Below are positions 28,446 through 37,865 of a DNA stretch of 64,000 nt, piece after piece; position 1 is the stretch's first letter, and every line of letters begins with the position of its first letter. The notes beneath the pieces are model-generated. The model saw only the letters and a list, made by a program, of their open reading frames with translations. It made no database searches and was not told the DNA's origin. A program made the translations under genes and the position numbers. The DNA lies in the NCBI RefSeq assembly GCF_001243045.1, contig NZ_LN849007.1, positions 1,702,989 through 1,766,988 on the forward strand, written 5' to 3'. Source of the DNA: Clostridium niameyense (lineage in GTDB: Bacteria > Bacillota > Clostridia > Clostridiales > Clostridiaceae).

Positions 28446-29273
28446 TTAACAGTCTATAGATACTTGTTGTACTTGTAATACTTTAATTCTTACATAAACT
28501 ACCATTTTTTGTAACAGTTCATCATATTTTTTTACTCCTGCAAATTCGCAAGGTTCCTGCTGAATATCAGCTTGAAATATTCGAGATCCTTCTAATTCGC
28601 AATAAGGTTTTTCTGTAAATCTTACTTCATCTTCTAAATATTCTTCACAATCCATTTTACCTATTCTTTTTTTCTTACAATTTTCATTACATGGTCTATC
28701 ATCACAATATAAATCCGTTCTATTTTGAGGTAATCTTTCAAATAATATTGGTGGATTTACATAATCAACTTCTGTAACACAATTAAATGGAATCTTTTCT
28801 GTAGTATGGTTTATATCTCCACTAACTGCATATTTACTAACACAATCAGCTGAAGCATATTCTATATTTTCTCTCACATAACCACTTATAAATAACTTTC
28901 CAGTAGTAGGAACTCCATTTTCCGTAATTCCTATATTTGGTATCAATTCACATTGAGTTAAATATACATCTTTTTTTATTCTTTTAATTTCATAATATTT
29001 TCTTTTTAATTTTAATCTAGCTTCTACATCTATTTGTACATTTTTTTCTGCTAAAACTACTGGTGTTTTTACAACCACAGGTCCATTTATTCCTTGTGGA
29101 GTAAGATTTGTTCCATTGGATAAACATAAAGTTTTACTACTTAATACCTTACCACAACCAAAATTGCATTTACCATTACCTGTATTAGGATTGTTATCTG
29201 TATTAGAAGTGCTATCTACACTAGAAGTATTATCTATTGTTTCGCAATTTTCATTATATTGTTCTATATCCAA
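28446..29273 (-). CDS. CsxC-family exosporium/spore-coat protein
   Basis: Protein of 275 residues, Cys-rich. N-terminal Ser/Thr/Asn-rich tail (1-35), then GCGKVLSSKTLCLSNGTNLTP and a beta domain (about 65-190) with VVVKTPVVLAEKNVQIDVEA and GKLFISGYVRENIEYA. This resembles the CsxC proteins of Clostridium exosporium and, more distantly, SPOCS/DUF3794 domains. A Cys cluster follows (LYCDDRPCNENCKKK, about 198-212), consistent with disulfide cross-linking in spore layers. A sporulation sigma-factor promoter is expected, but I cannot define it. Family naming is from memory and moderately sure. Confidence 0.7.
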   Translation of the reverse strand: MDIEQYNENCETIDNTSSVDSTSNTDNNPNTGNGKCNFGCGKVLSSKTLCLSNGTNLTPQGINGPVVVKTPVVLAEKNVQIDVEARLKLKRKYYEIKRIKKDVYLTQCELIPNIGITENGVPTTGKLFISGYVRENIEYASADCVSKYAVSGDINHTTEKIPFNCVTEVDYVNPPILFERLPQNRTDLYCDDRPCNENCKKKRIGKMDCEEYLEDEVRFTEKPYCELEGSRIFQADIQQEPCEFAGVKKYDELLQKMVVYVRIKVLQVQQVSIDC

Positions 29274-29481
29274 TTAAAATTCCCCCTGGTTTTTTTGTTT
29301 TATATTTTTTATTTTTTACTCTTTTGTTTTACACTTTTTTGTTTTTATTCTTTTGTTTTATACTATATAATATGGTGGACATACTATTTTGCTACTATAA
29401 ATCAAAAATAAAATATTTTTAAATGATTAAAATATATTTATATTCATCTATATTATTAAAATACTGAAAGGGGATTTTACT

Positions 29482-30009
29482 ATGGAACGTTATGTTATAG
29501 TTTGTTTAGTAAAAGGAGAAGCTTTAAAATTTCATGAAAGCTTAGTTGGAAATGTATGCTTTAAATTTAAAGTTAATAGACAAAAACTTCCTTGTCACTT
29601 TACTATAAAAGCTCCTTTTGAAACAGATAATATAAAAAAAGTAGAAAATTTAATAGAGGAATTCACTAAAGATAAGACTAAAGAAGACCTAAGAATTAAA
29701 GGCTTCAATCATTTTGGAAATAGAGTTGTATATATGGAAGTTAATCCTTCAAAAAATGCAATAGATCTCCATAATAATTTTATATATAAACTTAAAACTT
29801 TAAACGAAATCTCTTTTAAAGCAAATGAAAACAAAAATAAAGTTTTTCATTGTACTATTGTAACTAAATTTCCTCAAGAGAAATTTTCTCCTATATGGGA
29901 ATATATAAATAATTTTTATCCTAATTTTAATACTTATTTTGATAATATATCTATACTTAAATGGAATAAAAATAAATGGATAACTTATAAAGAATTTAAA
30001 TTAAAATAA
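29482..30009 (+). CDS. 2H phosphoesterase (2'-5' RNA ligase family)
   Basis: Protein of 175 residues with the two HxT motifs that define the 2H superfamily: HFT (His39, Thr41) and HCT (His123, Thr125). Such enzymes act on cyclic phosphates or 2'-5' RNA linkages; relatives include LigT and Bacillus YjcG. GGGGATTTTACT precedes the ATG. Cytoplasmic, single gene. Substrate unknown. Confidence 0.85.
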   Translation: MERYVIVCLVKGEALKFHESLVGNVCFKFKVNRQKLPCHFTIKAPFETDNIKKVENLIEEFTKDKTKEDLRIKGFNHFGNRVVYMEVNPSKNAIDLHNNFIYKLKTLNEISFKANENKNKVFHCTIVTKFPQEKFSPIWEYINNFYPNFNTYFDNISILKWNKNKWITYKEFKLK

Positions 30010-30090
30010 TACATTATTTAATTTAAAATATTAGCATTTATAAAATTTAAGAATAGTATGGTAATGTAATTACTTTTTAGGAGTTAAAAA

Positions 30091-30465
30091 ATGTGTCCTT
30101 ATCTTTATTATTTGCTCTACAATAACAATTATATGATGAGAGGTTATAGGCAAACCCCTATAGGACCTCCTCCTAGTTGGTCTCCAATGAATTCGCCTGG
30201 ATCATCTGGGCCTCCAACTTCTCCTCCACCAAATATCACTCCTTCTAAATCAGAAAATGAACTTGGAGTTAAAGCTGTTGATCCTGGCTCCATAAGATTT
30301 TGCAGGTATAAATTTACTTATATCTGGCCAAGTAGAGGTAGACCTTTCTGGGCTTGGATTGTTTTTATAGGAAGACGTTCTATATCAGGTTGGAGATGGA
30401 CTGGTTGGAGATGGGTATATTTTGGTATGGATCTTAGACAAATTGATAGTTTTACATGTTTTTAA
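30091..30465 (+). CDS. Small Pro-rich/aromatic protein of unknown function
   Basis: Protein of 124 residues in two parts. Residues 1-58 are low complexity: Tyr/Asn-rich, then Pro/Ser-rich (GPPPSWSPMNSPG). Residues about 60-124 are a compact aromatic domain with VDPGSIRFCRYKFTYIWP, FWAWIVFIGRRSISGWRW and a final Cys-Phe. I recall similar small proteins in related Clostridium genomes but know no function. Composition suggests a surface or spore-coat protein. AGGAG lies upstream of the ATG. Confidence 0.7.
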   Translation: MCPYLYYLLYNNNYMMRGYRQTPIGPPPSWSPMNSPGSSGPPTSPPPNITPSKSENELGVKAVDPGSIRFCRYKFTYIWPSRGRPFWAWIVFIGRRSISGWRWTGWRWVYFGMDLRQIDSFTCF

Positions 30466-30496
30466 AAATATAGAGCCTTTTAAAGGCTCTATATTT
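30466..30496. terminator. Bidirectional terminator
   Basis: AAATATAGAGCC arms around a short loop (30466-30480 with 30482-30496), between the Pro-rich gene and the convergent tyrS. Confidence 0.82.
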
Positions 30497-30497
30497 A

Positions 30498-31697
30498 CTA
30501 TTTTATTATTATTTTTATAAATTTTTTCTTTCCTACTTGAAGTATGTCTTCACTTTTTATTTCTGTATTATCATCTGATTTTTCACCATTTATTTTTACT
30601 GCATTTTGTTTTACAAGTCTTCTTGCTTCATTTCTACTTGGTGCAAAATTAGCCTTACATATTAAATTTACAAGATTAAGTTCATCTTGTGCTACTTCTA
30701 AAGTTTTTATATCTTCTGGAATATTTCCTTTTTGGAATATATTTTTAAAGTTATCTTCTGCTTTTCCTGCTTTTTCTTCTCCGTGATATAATCTAACAAT
30801 TTCCTTAGCTAACTGCATTTTTATATCTCTTGGATTTATCTTATCACTTTCTAATTCCTCTTTTATCTTTTCAACTTCATCTGGATGTACATCTGTAGCT
30901 AATTCATAATATTTTATTATCATATTATCTGGTATAGACATAACCTTACCATATATATCATTAGCTTCCTCATTTATTCCTATATAGTTTCCTAGACTCT
31001 TACTCATTTTATCTTTTCCATCTGTACCTTCCAATAAAGGCATAAATATAGCTATCTGACTTTCTTGTTCATAATCTTTTTGAAGTGTTCTTCCCATAAG
31101 AACATTAAACTTTTGGTCTGTTCCCCCAAATTCTATATCAGCTTTTAAATGAACTGAATCATATGCTTGAAGTAATGGGTAAAAGAACTCATGTATTCCT
31201 ATACTTGAATGATTTTGGAATCTCTTTTTAAAATCTTCTCTTTCAAGCATTCTTGCTACAGTGTATTTTGAAGTTAACTCTATAGTATCTCTTAAAGTTA
31301 ATTTACTAAGCCATTCGCTATTAAATCTTAATTCTGTTTTTTCTCTATCTAATATTTTAAACATTTGCTCTTCATAAGTCTTAGCATTTGTTAATACTTG
31401 TTCACGTGTTAAAGGCTTTCTAGTTTTTGATTTTCCTGTAGGATCACCTATCATGCCTGTAAAATCTCCAATTAGTATAACTGCCTTATGACCTAAATCT
31501 TGAAGTTGCTTTATTTTTCTTAAAACTACTGCGTGACCTATATGGATATCTGGTGCTGTTGGATCCAATCCTAATTTAACTGTTAATGGTTTTCCTGTTT
31601 CTTTAGATTTTTCTAATTTCTTTTTTAAATCCTCTACGTCAATAATTTCGTCTGCTCCCTTAGCTATTATCTTTAATTGTTCTTCTACAGATTTCAT
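30498..31697 (-). CDS. tyrS: Tyrosyl-tRNA synthetase
   Basis: Class I synthetase of 399 residues that charges tRNA-Tyr. HIGH is at about 52-55 ([11 protein letters not shown]), KMSKS at about 233-237 ([12 protein letters not shown]), and a C-terminal S4 RNA-binding domain at about 335-395 ([21 protein letters not shown]). The upstream leader at 31814-32113 is a T-box with a UAC tyrosine specifier, so expression rises when tRNA-Tyr is uncharged. Confidence 0.96.
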   Translation of the reverse strand: MKSVEEQLKIIAKGADEIIDVEDLKKKLEKSKETGKPLTVKLGLDPTAPDIHIGHAVVLRKIKQLQDLGHKAVILIGDFTGMIGDPTGKSKTRKPLTREQVLTNAKTYEEQMFKILDREKTELRFNSEWLSKLTLRDTIELTSKYTVARMLEREDFKKRFQNHSSIGIHEFFYPLLQAYDSVHLKADIEFGGTDQKFNVLMGRTLQKDYEQESQIAIFMPLLEGTDGKDKMSKSLGNYIGINEEANDIYGKVMSIPDNMIIKYYELATDVHPDEVEKIKEELESDKINPRDIKMQLAKEIVRLYHGEEKAGKAEDNFKNIFQKGNIPEDIKTLEVAQDELNLVNLICKANFAPSRNEARRLVKQNAVKINGEKSDDNTEIKSEDILQVGKKKFIKIIIK

Positions 31698-31813
31698 AAT
31701 TACTAATTCCTCCTTAATTTTTCTTTATAAATATAACTCGAGAAATGTACATTTTCATATTTTTAATTTTTTATTAAATAAAAGCTAGCTTTTTAATATT
31801 ATCTATAATAAAT

Positions 31814-32113
31814 AAAAAATCCCGTCTCTAGATAAATCTAGAGGACGGGAGTTATACTCACGCGGTACCACCTCGTTTTATTAAATACATTACTGTATTT
31901 AACCTTAGAAAGTACGATACTAAAAAGTATTTATACTTTAGCACTATAACGGGTGCAATTAACCGAAAACAGCCTACTACCTAAAAAGGGTTTGGTGATT
32001 AGCTCAGAGATGTATTCAAAATAGCTTTCTATACTCTTTTCCAGCAACTAGAGCTCTCTTTAAAAGAAAATCCATTTTTACTCTTTCTCTTCATAACTTT
32101 CAATTTAGTATTT
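31814..32113 (-). promoter_or_regulatory. Tyrosine T-box leader of tyrS
   Basis: Contains the T-box GGTGGTACCGCGT (31860-31872 on the minus strand) that pairs with the uncharged tRNA acceptor end. The terminator is CCCGTCCTCTAGA/TCTAGAGACGGG with a T run (31814-31849). The Stem I specifier loop GAATACATC carries the Tyr codon UAC at 32012-32014. AGAGAGCTCTAG and the AG-bulge elements of Stem I lie just upstream of it. Uncharged tRNA-Tyr should favour the antiterminator. Confidence 0.94.
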
Positions 32114-32119
32114 TAGTGA

Positions 32120-32148
32120 ATTATAGCATAGCATTTATATATTGTCAA
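32120..32148 (-). promoter_or_regulatory. Sigma-A promoter of tyrS
   Basis: TTGACA (32143-32148), 17-base spacer, TATAAT (32120-32125) on the minus strand, both perfect consensus. Confidence 0.93.
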
Positions 32149-32187
32149 TTTGTTTATAATAATATTTTTGTAAAATTAGATAAATTA

Positions 32188-32919
32188 TTATCTCCTAAAA
32201 ATTTTATTTACGTTATTATAACCACTTAAACTTAAAAATATTTGGCTTGGAAGATAAAATATCCAAATTAAAGAATTACTTATATTTTCAAAACCATTAT
32301 ATTTTAATACTAAATAATCATCAATATTATATAGTGCTACATTAACATCACAAAATAAAAATAAGATTAATCCTAAAATTATTAGAATACATGTTTTCTT
32401 TGAAAAAAATTTCCTTTTAAAAGTACCTAAAGAAATTATTAAACTATGGATTAATATTAATCCATAAACTAATGAAATAGAAATTATAAAATTATTATCA
32501 TGAAATAAATTTATATAATTTAACAACAGAAATAAAATTATATAAATCATTAATATAAAAAAATAATTATATGTTTTTATATTCTTTCCCCTATTGTGTC
32601 TTATTATATAAGTAAATTGTACTAAACAAAAAAATAATATACCTAGTACATAATTATTTATAATAAGAAAATTGAAATCTGCTATAATCGTAAATAATAA
32701 CGCTATTCTAACAAGATTTTTATCTAAAGAATCATATTTGTCTTCCCCAATCAATAAGGTTATTATAAAACATATTAATATTCCTATATATTTTAATAAA
32801 TTAGAACATCTCCATAAATTACTTTTATTAAAAAAATCTATAGTAATAAATGTGCAATAGTTTATAATATTTAACCATGTTAAAAATCTTATAAATTTAT
32901 ATTTATAATTTTCAATCAC
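32188..32919 (-). CDS. YhhN-family membrane protein (lysoplasmalogenase-like)
   Basis: Integral membrane protein of 243 residues with about seven or eight helices. It fits the YhhN/TMEM86 family, whose animal members hydrolyse lysoplasmalogens. The two conserved acidic positions are visible: IIADFNFLI (about 80) and FLFCDVNVAL (about 190). The C-terminal IWIFYLPSQIFLSLSGY is typical. Anaerobic clostridia make plasmalogens, so a lipid role is plausible but not shown. The tyrS promoter lies 40 bases downstream without a clear terminator between. Confidence 0.78.
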   Translation of the reverse strand: MIENYKYKFIRFLTWLNIINYCTFITIDFFNKSNLWRCSNLLKYIGILICFIITLLIGEDKYDSLDKNLVRIALLFTIIADFNFLIINNYVLGILFFCLVQFTYIIRHNRGKNIKTYNYFFILMIYIILFLLLNYINLFHDNNFIISISLVYGLILIHSLIISLGTFKRKFFSKKTCILIILGLILFLFCDVNVALYNIDDYLVLKYNGFENISNSLIWIFYLPSQIFLSLSGYNNVNKIFRR

Positions 32920-32933
32920 AAAAATTATCCTCC

Positions 32934-32972
32934 GAAGCTTTCAATATAATTTATTACTTATATTATTGCCAA
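32934..32972 (-). terminator. Imperfect hairpin, possible terminator
   Basis: GAAGCTTT and AAAGCTTC arms with partly paired AT-rich interior, lying between the HAD phosphatase stop and the YhhN start on the minus strand. The T tract is poor. Confidence 0.4.
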
Positions 32973-33004
32973 AGCTTCTTAATAATCTTCGAGTTTCTCT
33001 TTTT

Positions 33005-33808
33005 TTATACAATCTGAAGCTTATTTATATAATCATTAATTACATTATAAACTCCATTGTTATTATTACTTTCAGCTATAAAATTAGCATTTTGTTTTAC
33101 ATCCTCTGGAGCATTTTCCATAGCATAGCTATAATAGGCCTTTTTAAACATAGCAATATCATTATAATAATCACCAAAAACCATGGTGTTTTTTTCAGAA
33201 ATGTTAAATTTCTCTTGAAGTATTTTTATAGCATTTCCTTTACTTACTCCCTTGTTCATTATATCTATCCAACAATCGCCAGATACTACAAATTCCAAAT
33301 TAGGACTTAAATTTTCTTCTAAATATTCAAGGGTTTCTTTTCTTACTTTTCTATGACAATAATATGTTAATTTATATATAGGTTCTTCTACCTCATTAAA
33401 ACACTTTACTTTTTCTGACTCTACTTTAAAATAATTAAATCTTTCTAATAAATTATTAGAAGGTTTTACTGTATAAGCTTTGCTTTCTCCAGCTAAAAAT
33501 AATTCCTCTTGAAATTGTAATTTTAAATTTTTTACGCTTTCTATATCTTCTTTACTTATAATACTTGAATACAATGTTTGTCCATCTTTATTATATTTTA
33601 TAATAGCTCCATTATGAGCAATAAATATCATATTTTTATCAGCTTTATCAAAATTATTTACTAATTGGGAATAAAATCTCCCACTAGCAGCTACAAATTT
33701 TATATCCTTCTTATATAAAATATTTATTAAATTGAATATTTTTTCACATATTATTCCCTTATCATTTATTAAAGTTCCATCTAAATCTGTTGCTATAAGC
33801 TTTATCAT
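33005..33808 (-). CDS. Cof-type HAD phosphatase
   Basis: HAD-superfamily hydrolase of 267 residues with a C2B cap. Motif I is DLDGTLI near the N-terminus, motif II is AASGRF (about 41), the motif III Lys is in SKGNAIKIL (about 192) and motif IV is VFGDYYNDIAMF (about 212). Family members dephosphorylate sugar phosphates, flavin nucleotides or pyridoxal phosphate with wide specificity. GGGAGG lies upstream of the ATG. Cytoplasmic, single gene. Confidence 0.9.
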   Translation of the reverse strand: MIKLIATDLDGTLINDKGIICEKIFNLINILYKKDIKFVAASGRFYSQLVNNFDKADKNMIFIAHNGAIIKYNKDGQTLYSSIISKEDIESVKNLKLQFQEELFLAGESKAYTVKPSNNLLERFNYFKVESEKVKCFNEVEEPIYKLTYYCHRKVRKETLEYLEENLSPNLEFVVSGDCWIDIMNKGVSKGNAIKILQEKFNISEKNTMVFGDYYNDIAMFKKAYYSYAMENAPEDVKQNANFIAESNNNNGVYNVINDYINKLQIV

Positions 33809-33889
33809 TAAATTTCCTCCCTGTACTTATAATTACTACATTATAATAACATTTATTTTATAATTCTCCAACAAATTAAACATAAATAG

Positions 33890-33925
33890 AAAAGAAGCAC
33901 ATCAAAATGTTTTGAAATGCTTCTT
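33890..33925. terminator. Hairpin terminator
   Basis: GAAGCA/TGCTTC outer arms with an inner TCAAAA/TTTGA pairing, T-rich flanks on both sides. It follows the stop of the 47-residue gene on the minus strand. Confidence 0.7.
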
Positions 33926-33934
33926 TTTTGCGTA

Positions 33935-34078
33935 TTAACACTTGTTTCTTGTACCCTGTCTTGCTGCTATTTTACTAGAATTTCCTGTATCCATAAAACC
34001 TGTTTTAGAATTTCTACTATTTTCAGTACTATCTATAGCCTTTTTGTTCTTATCTTCTATATTATACTTCCTACTCAT
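33935..34078 (-). CDS. Small 47-residue protein, unknown function
   Basis: Short frame with a strong ribosome site (GAGGTG six bases before ATG 34078) and its own terminator downstream, which together support it. The protein is very hydrophilic: MSRKYNIEDKNKK at the N-terminus, and a conserved-looking end GFMDTGNSSKIAARQGTR with a final Cys. No membrane helix. Size and composition recall small acid-soluble spore proteins, but I see no family motif. Function unknown. Confidence 0.6.
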   Translation of the reverse strand: MSRKYNIEDKNKKAIDSTENSRNSKTGFMDTGNSSKIAARQGTRNKC

Positions 34079-34138
34079 AACTTCACCTCTTACTTTATAG
34101 TACATAAAGTATTATCTGCAAAATTTAAAATAATATTA

Positions 34139-34990
34139 TTAATTATTTTGTTTTTCTGAAGCATCTACTATATGTTTCAATAAAAGAGAGGTAGTTACAG
34201 CTCCTATCCCCCTTGGCACAGGGGTTATAGCTTTTAATTTTGTATTTACATTATCAAAATCTACATCTCCACATAAGTTTCCTTCTTCATCCACATTAAT
34301 GCTTACATCTACAACAATAGAATTTTCATTAAAATATTCTTCCCCTAACATTTTAGCCCTTCCTATAGCTGTAATTACTATATCTGCATTCTTTGTTATA
34401 GAAGATAAATTTTTTGTTTTTGAATGAGCTATAGTAACAGTAGCATCTTCAGACAAAAGCATCATACTTAATGGCTTTCCAACTACCATACTTCTATTTA
34501 TTATAACTATATTACTTCCTCTAAGTTCTATATTGTAATATTTTAAGGTTTCAATGGCTGCTTCAGAAGTACACGGAATAAATCCATTTAACTTACCTTC
34601 AAATATTTTTTCTAAGTTTAGTGGATTCATACAATCCACATCTTTGCTTAATTCTATAGAAGAATTTATTACATCTTGATCTAAATGTTCTGGAAATGGC
34701 CTAAATACTAAAATACCATTAATTTTTCTATCCTTATTTAATTTTTGTATTAAACTTAAAACATCTCTTTGAAGTACATTGTCCTCTAATTCATATACAT
34801 TAGTATCTATACCTAAACTAGTGCAATTTTTCATTATACTCTTTTCATAAGATATGTCATCTTCCTTATTTCCTATACGTACAATAGCAAGCATTGGGGT
34901 TATATGTTTTTTATTTAATTTTTGTACTTTTAATCTAATATTATTTTTTATATTTAAAGCTATATCTTTTCCATATAATATTTTAGTCAT
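34139..34990 (-). CDS. folD: Methylenetetrahydrofolate dehydrogenase/cyclohydrolase FolD
   Basis: Bifunctional one-carbon enzyme of 283 residues. Methylene-THF is oxidised to methenyl-THF with NADP+ and hydrolysed to formyl-THF. Family segments are [12 protein letters not shown] (catalytic Tyr/Lys region, about 46-57), [13 protein letters not shown] (about 94), [24 protein letters not shown] (Rossmann GxS/P, about 168) and [17 protein letters not shown] near the C-terminus. Its ATG overlaps the stop of fchA by one base (TAATG), so translation is coupled. The second cyclohydrolase beside it suggests this FolD may act mainly as dehydrogenase. Confidence 0.95.
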   Translation of the reverse strand: MTKILYGKDIALNIKNNIRLKVQKLNKKHITPMLAIVRIGNKEDDISYEKSIMKNCTSLGIDTNVYELEDNVLQRDVLSLIQKLNKDRKINGILVFRPFPEHLDQDVINSSIELSKDVDCMNPLNLEKIFEGKLNGFIPCTSEAAIETLKYYNIELRGSNIVIINRSMVVGKPLSMMLLSEDATVTIAHSKTKNLSSITKNADIVITAIGRAKMLGEEYFNENSIVVDVSINVDEEGNLCGDVDFDNVNTKLKAITPVPRGIGAVTTSLLLKHIVDASEKQNN

Positions 34991-35622
34991 TATTTTCCCC
35001 CTTTTATTAAATTTTCTACATGCTCTTTTACATCTTCTGCTCTTTTTGAGTACTCTAAAACTAAATCATCTATCTGCTTTTCTAAAGCATTCTTCATATT
35101 TTTATTTTTCATCATATTAGTATTTATATAAACATTTAATCTTGAAGCTTCTAAAGCAGATTTACAAAATAAAACCCCTACTGCTACGTCGCTTATTGCA
35201 ATTTTGGTTCCTTTTTTTGATAATTGTTCATGGAGTTCAATTGCTCTACAACAAGTTTTTGCAACTTCCAATGGTACTAGACTAGCCTTTTCCAATACCT
35301 CCTCCATAACCTTTTCTTTGTATTTTATTTCTGTATCAGTATTTTTAGGAAGTGAATACGCTTTTGATAATGGATAAAAAACATCTGCATCCTTTTGAAC
35401 TAAAGTTTCTAATTTTTTTATTAGCTCTTCTCCTTCCTCTAATATAGATTTTATGTCCTTTTCCACATCTTTATATTTTTTCTTTCCTACTGTAAGATTT
35501 CCTACCATATTTCCAAGAGCCATACCTAAAGCTCCAACATAGGCACAAGCTCCTCCACCACCAGGTACTGGACTTTTTGAAGCTAATACATCTATAAAAT
35601 CCTTACAACCTTTTTCTAACAT
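34990..35622 (-). CDS. fchA: Methenyltetrahydrofolate cyclohydrolase (FTCD_C family)
   Basis: Protein of 210 residues of the cyclodeaminase/cyclohydrolase family. The N-terminal [32 protein letters not shown] is the hallmark; the rest is helical. It interconverts methenyl-THF and formyl-THF and is known from purinolytic and acetogenic clostridia. It is the first gene of a translationally coupled pair with folD. The gene name follows the clostridial enzyme and is inferred from family and context. Confidence 0.85.
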   Translation of the reverse strand: MLEKGCKDFIDVLASKSPVPGGGGACAYVGALGMALGNMVGNLTVGKKKYKDVEKDIKSILEEGEELIKKLETLVQKDADVFYPLSKAYSLPKNTDTEIKYKEKVMEEVLEKASLVPLEVAKTCCRAIELHEQLSKKGTKIAISDVAVGVLFCKSALEASRLNVYINTNMMKNKNMKNALEKQIDDLVLEYSKRAEDVKEHVENLIKGGK

Positions 35623-35673
35623 AAAATACCTCCTAAAACTAATATATAAACATTACTTCATCTTTGCATATAA

Positions 35674-36591
35674 TTATTTAAGTTTAAATTCTAAAGCTTT
35701 TACTAAATTAGTTAACATCTCATTTACTGGTGTAGGTATTAAATATTTTTTTCCTTCTTCTACTATAGATTTATTTATAGTATCTATTTCAGTTCTTCTT
35801 TTATGTAAAATGTCTTGTAACATTGATGATTCATTTTCACTAGTATTAAATGCTACTTCCTTTACTTTTTTTATACTATGTTTTAAATTAAAATTAAAAC
35901 CTTTTGCATTGGCTACTTTGACCGCTTCTTCAACTGCCTTTTCCATAATATCTAATGCATATTGATTTTTTAACAAGTATCCATTTTTTATGTTTAATAT
36001 AGCTGTTATAGCATTAATACCTACATTTATAACTAACTTATTCCAAATTATTTTTATAGGCTCTTCACAAATTTCTGTTTTAAATCCTGCCTCATTTAAT
36101 ATATTATAAATTTCATACAACTTGTCTTTATTTTTCTTATCTATAATTCCTATATGTGTATCCCCACATCCCCCATGCTTAATATAACCTGATTTAATTC
36201 TTGTACAGCCATGAGATGTAGTTCCAAAAATTATATTTTCTATAGACACATATTTATTTATTTTTTCTACATTACCATAACCATTTTGTAAGGTCAATAC
36301 CATAGTATCTTTTCCTATTAAAGTTTTATTTTCTTTTATAACTCTCTCAGTATTTGTAGATTTTACAAATACAATAACTAAATCTGCAATACCTATACTA
36401 TCCGAATTTAAAATAGCCTTAGGATAGGTTTTTACACAACCTGTATTTTCTTCAATTATTAAACCTTCTTCATTAATCTTATTTACATGCTCTATCCAAG
36501 GATCTATTAAATATACTTTTTTATTATTTTTAGATAAATATCCCCCATACAAACACCCCATGGCACCTGCACCAATTATAGCTATCTTCAT
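35674..36591 (-). CDS. panE: 2-Dehydropantoate 2-reductase family protein
   Basis: NADPH-dependent ketopantoate reductase of 305 residues, a step in pantothenate and CoA synthesis. Rossmann motif GAGAMGCLYGGYL (7-19), VFVKSTNT (about 73), TLQNGYGNVEKI (about 99), the catalytic Lys region IIWNKLVINVGINAI (about 182) and the C-terminal HKRRTEIDTIN (about 265) all fit. Paralogues that reduce other 2-keto acids exist in clostridia, so pantoate synthesis is probable, not certain. It lies about 50 bases before fchA in the same direction and may be in one operon with fchA-folD. Confidence 0.85.
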   Translation of the reverse strand: MKIAIIGAGAMGCLYGGYLSKNNKKVYLIDPWIEHVNKINEEGLIIEENTGCVKTYPKAILNSDSIGIADLVIVFVKSTNTERVIKENKTLIGKDTMVLTLQNGYGNVEKINKYVSIENIIFGTTSHGCTRIKSGYIKHGGCGDTHIGIIDKKNKDKLYEIYNILNEAGFKTEICEEPIKIIWNKLVINVGINAITAILNIKNGYLLKNQYALDIMEKAVEEAVKVANAKGFNFNLKHSIKKVKEVAFNTSENESSMLQDILHKRRTEIDTINKSIVEEGKKYLIPTPVNEMLTNLVKALEFKLK

Positions 36592-36664
36592 AAAATTCTC
36601 TCCTCAATAATATAAATCTATTAACTACTATTTTACACCTTTAATAGAAATCCTTCCAAAAACA

Positions 36665-36703
36665 AAAATAAGCCTAACTTTTGAATAAAGTTAGGCTTAT
36701 TTT
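36665..36703 (-). terminator. Terminator of the psuKG remnant
   Basis: Sixteen-bp stem (36665-36680 with 36688-36703), 7-base loop, T-rich. It persists although the upstream genes are broken. Confidence 0.85.
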
Positions 36704-36735
36704 TATTATGCAAATTACAAATTTTAACCTGTTAA

Positions 36736-37539
36736 TTATAATCTAGCTAATTCTATAGCTAAATCAGATGCTACAGCTACATTATTATAAACTAATTTTA
36801 TATTAGATTCAAGGCTTTTTCCTTTAGTTATTTCTTTTACTTTGGCAAGTAAAAATGGTGTAGTTTCTTTTCCCTTTATTCCTTTTTCATTAGCTTCATT
36901 TAAGGCATCTTCTATAGCTTTATTTATAACATCATAACTCATTTGATATTTTTATGGTATTGGATTTGCTACAACCATTCCCCCTTGTAGATTTAAATCC
37001 CATTTAACCTTTAATGCTTTTGCAAAATCTTTTGCTGTATCTATCCTATAGTCTACCTTAAATTCACTTTTTCTAGTATAGGAGGCTGGTAATTCCTCTG
37101 TTCCAAAACCTACCACAGGCACCCCTTGGGTTTCTAAATATTCTATCCTAAATCTAGTATAGATTTAGCACCTGCACAAACTACTGCTAAATTTGCAATA
37201 ATCATAGTAGATGAAACTGTAGTTGCTCCATCTAAATTTTTTAGATATTATAAATGGTATATCTCTTCTACTTGTTTTAATAACTTCTGTTCCTTTTTTT
37301 CCTAGGTATTCTATTTCATCTTTTGTTAAGCCTACTTTTAATTTTCCATTTAATATAGCTATAGTTGCTAGTATTGCTCCCTTATCCCTTACTATTTTTT
37401 CTACACTTAAAGCCGTTTCTACATTTTGTGGATATGACATTCCATGGGATATTATAGTAGATTCTAATGCTACTACTGCTTTGTTTTCCTCTAGAGCTTT
37501 TTTAACTTCTTCATTAATTTCTAAATATTTTTCTAACAT
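36736..37539 (-). pseudogene. psuG: Pseudouridine-5'-phosphate glycosidase, inactivated
   Basis: The intact enzyme (about 305 residues) splits pseudouridine-5'-phosphate into uracil and ribose-5-phosphate. Here the N-terminus is in frame (VVALESTIISHGMSYPQN to TSRRDIPFIISKK). The frame then shifts near 37235-37245. The next segment (GATTVSSTMIIAN) runs straight into LAVVCAGAKSILDLG, so about 35 codons including the usual ATGGIGGVHRG stretch are deleted. A second frame disruption follows near 37150. The last part (LEYLETQGVPVVGFGTEEL, then VVANPIP) meets a TAA near 36957 before the C-terminus (SYDVINKAIEDALNEA to LVYNNVAVASDLAIELARL, 36736-36942). Several independent lesions show long-standing loss. 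Confidence 0.9.
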
Positions 37540-37845
37540 AATCCAATCTCCTTCATCTTATTATTTATATTCTCAACTGATATATTAGAATTAATAGTCT
37601 CTTCATGAGATAAAGCTAGTATAGAAGCTACCATTGAAAACTTTGTAATATTTTCTATAGAAAAATCATTTAAGTAACTATAAACCATTGAAAACGTCTC
37701 TTTTACTTTTTATAAAATCTAATGGTATTTTATCAAATATATCCATGTGAGCTATAGCCACTATCATATATCCTGTTTCATTTAATATAGATAGCTAGGT
37801 AGACGTAGCATTTTCTTGCATTATTATTTAATATTTCTTTTTTAT
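37533..37845 (-). pseudogene. psuK: Pseudouridine kinase (PfkB family), remnant
   Basis: Translated pieces in different frames match the middle and end of a PfkB-type pseudouridine kinase: LNETGYMIVAIAHMDIFDKI and PLDFIKSKRD, then YLNDFSIENITKFSMVASIL and ALSHEETINSNISVENINNK. The last frame ends in a TAG (37533-37535) that overlaps the psuG start, the usual coupled arrangement. The N-terminal half is missing and internal frames are broken (about 37640-37720 and about 37795). The right boundary is approximate. Confidence 0.75.
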
Positions 37846-37865
37846 AATAATCTAGCGTAATATAA

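Noticed and set aside
25420-29273. Spore-surface region as a horizontally acquired island
   Set aside because: Base composition and codon use look like the neighbours, and there are no mobile-element genes, tRNA or direct repeats at the edges.
36736-36942. 68-residue frame as an independent small gene
   Set aside because: It is the C-terminus of psuG; the missing middle lies directly upstream in broken frames.
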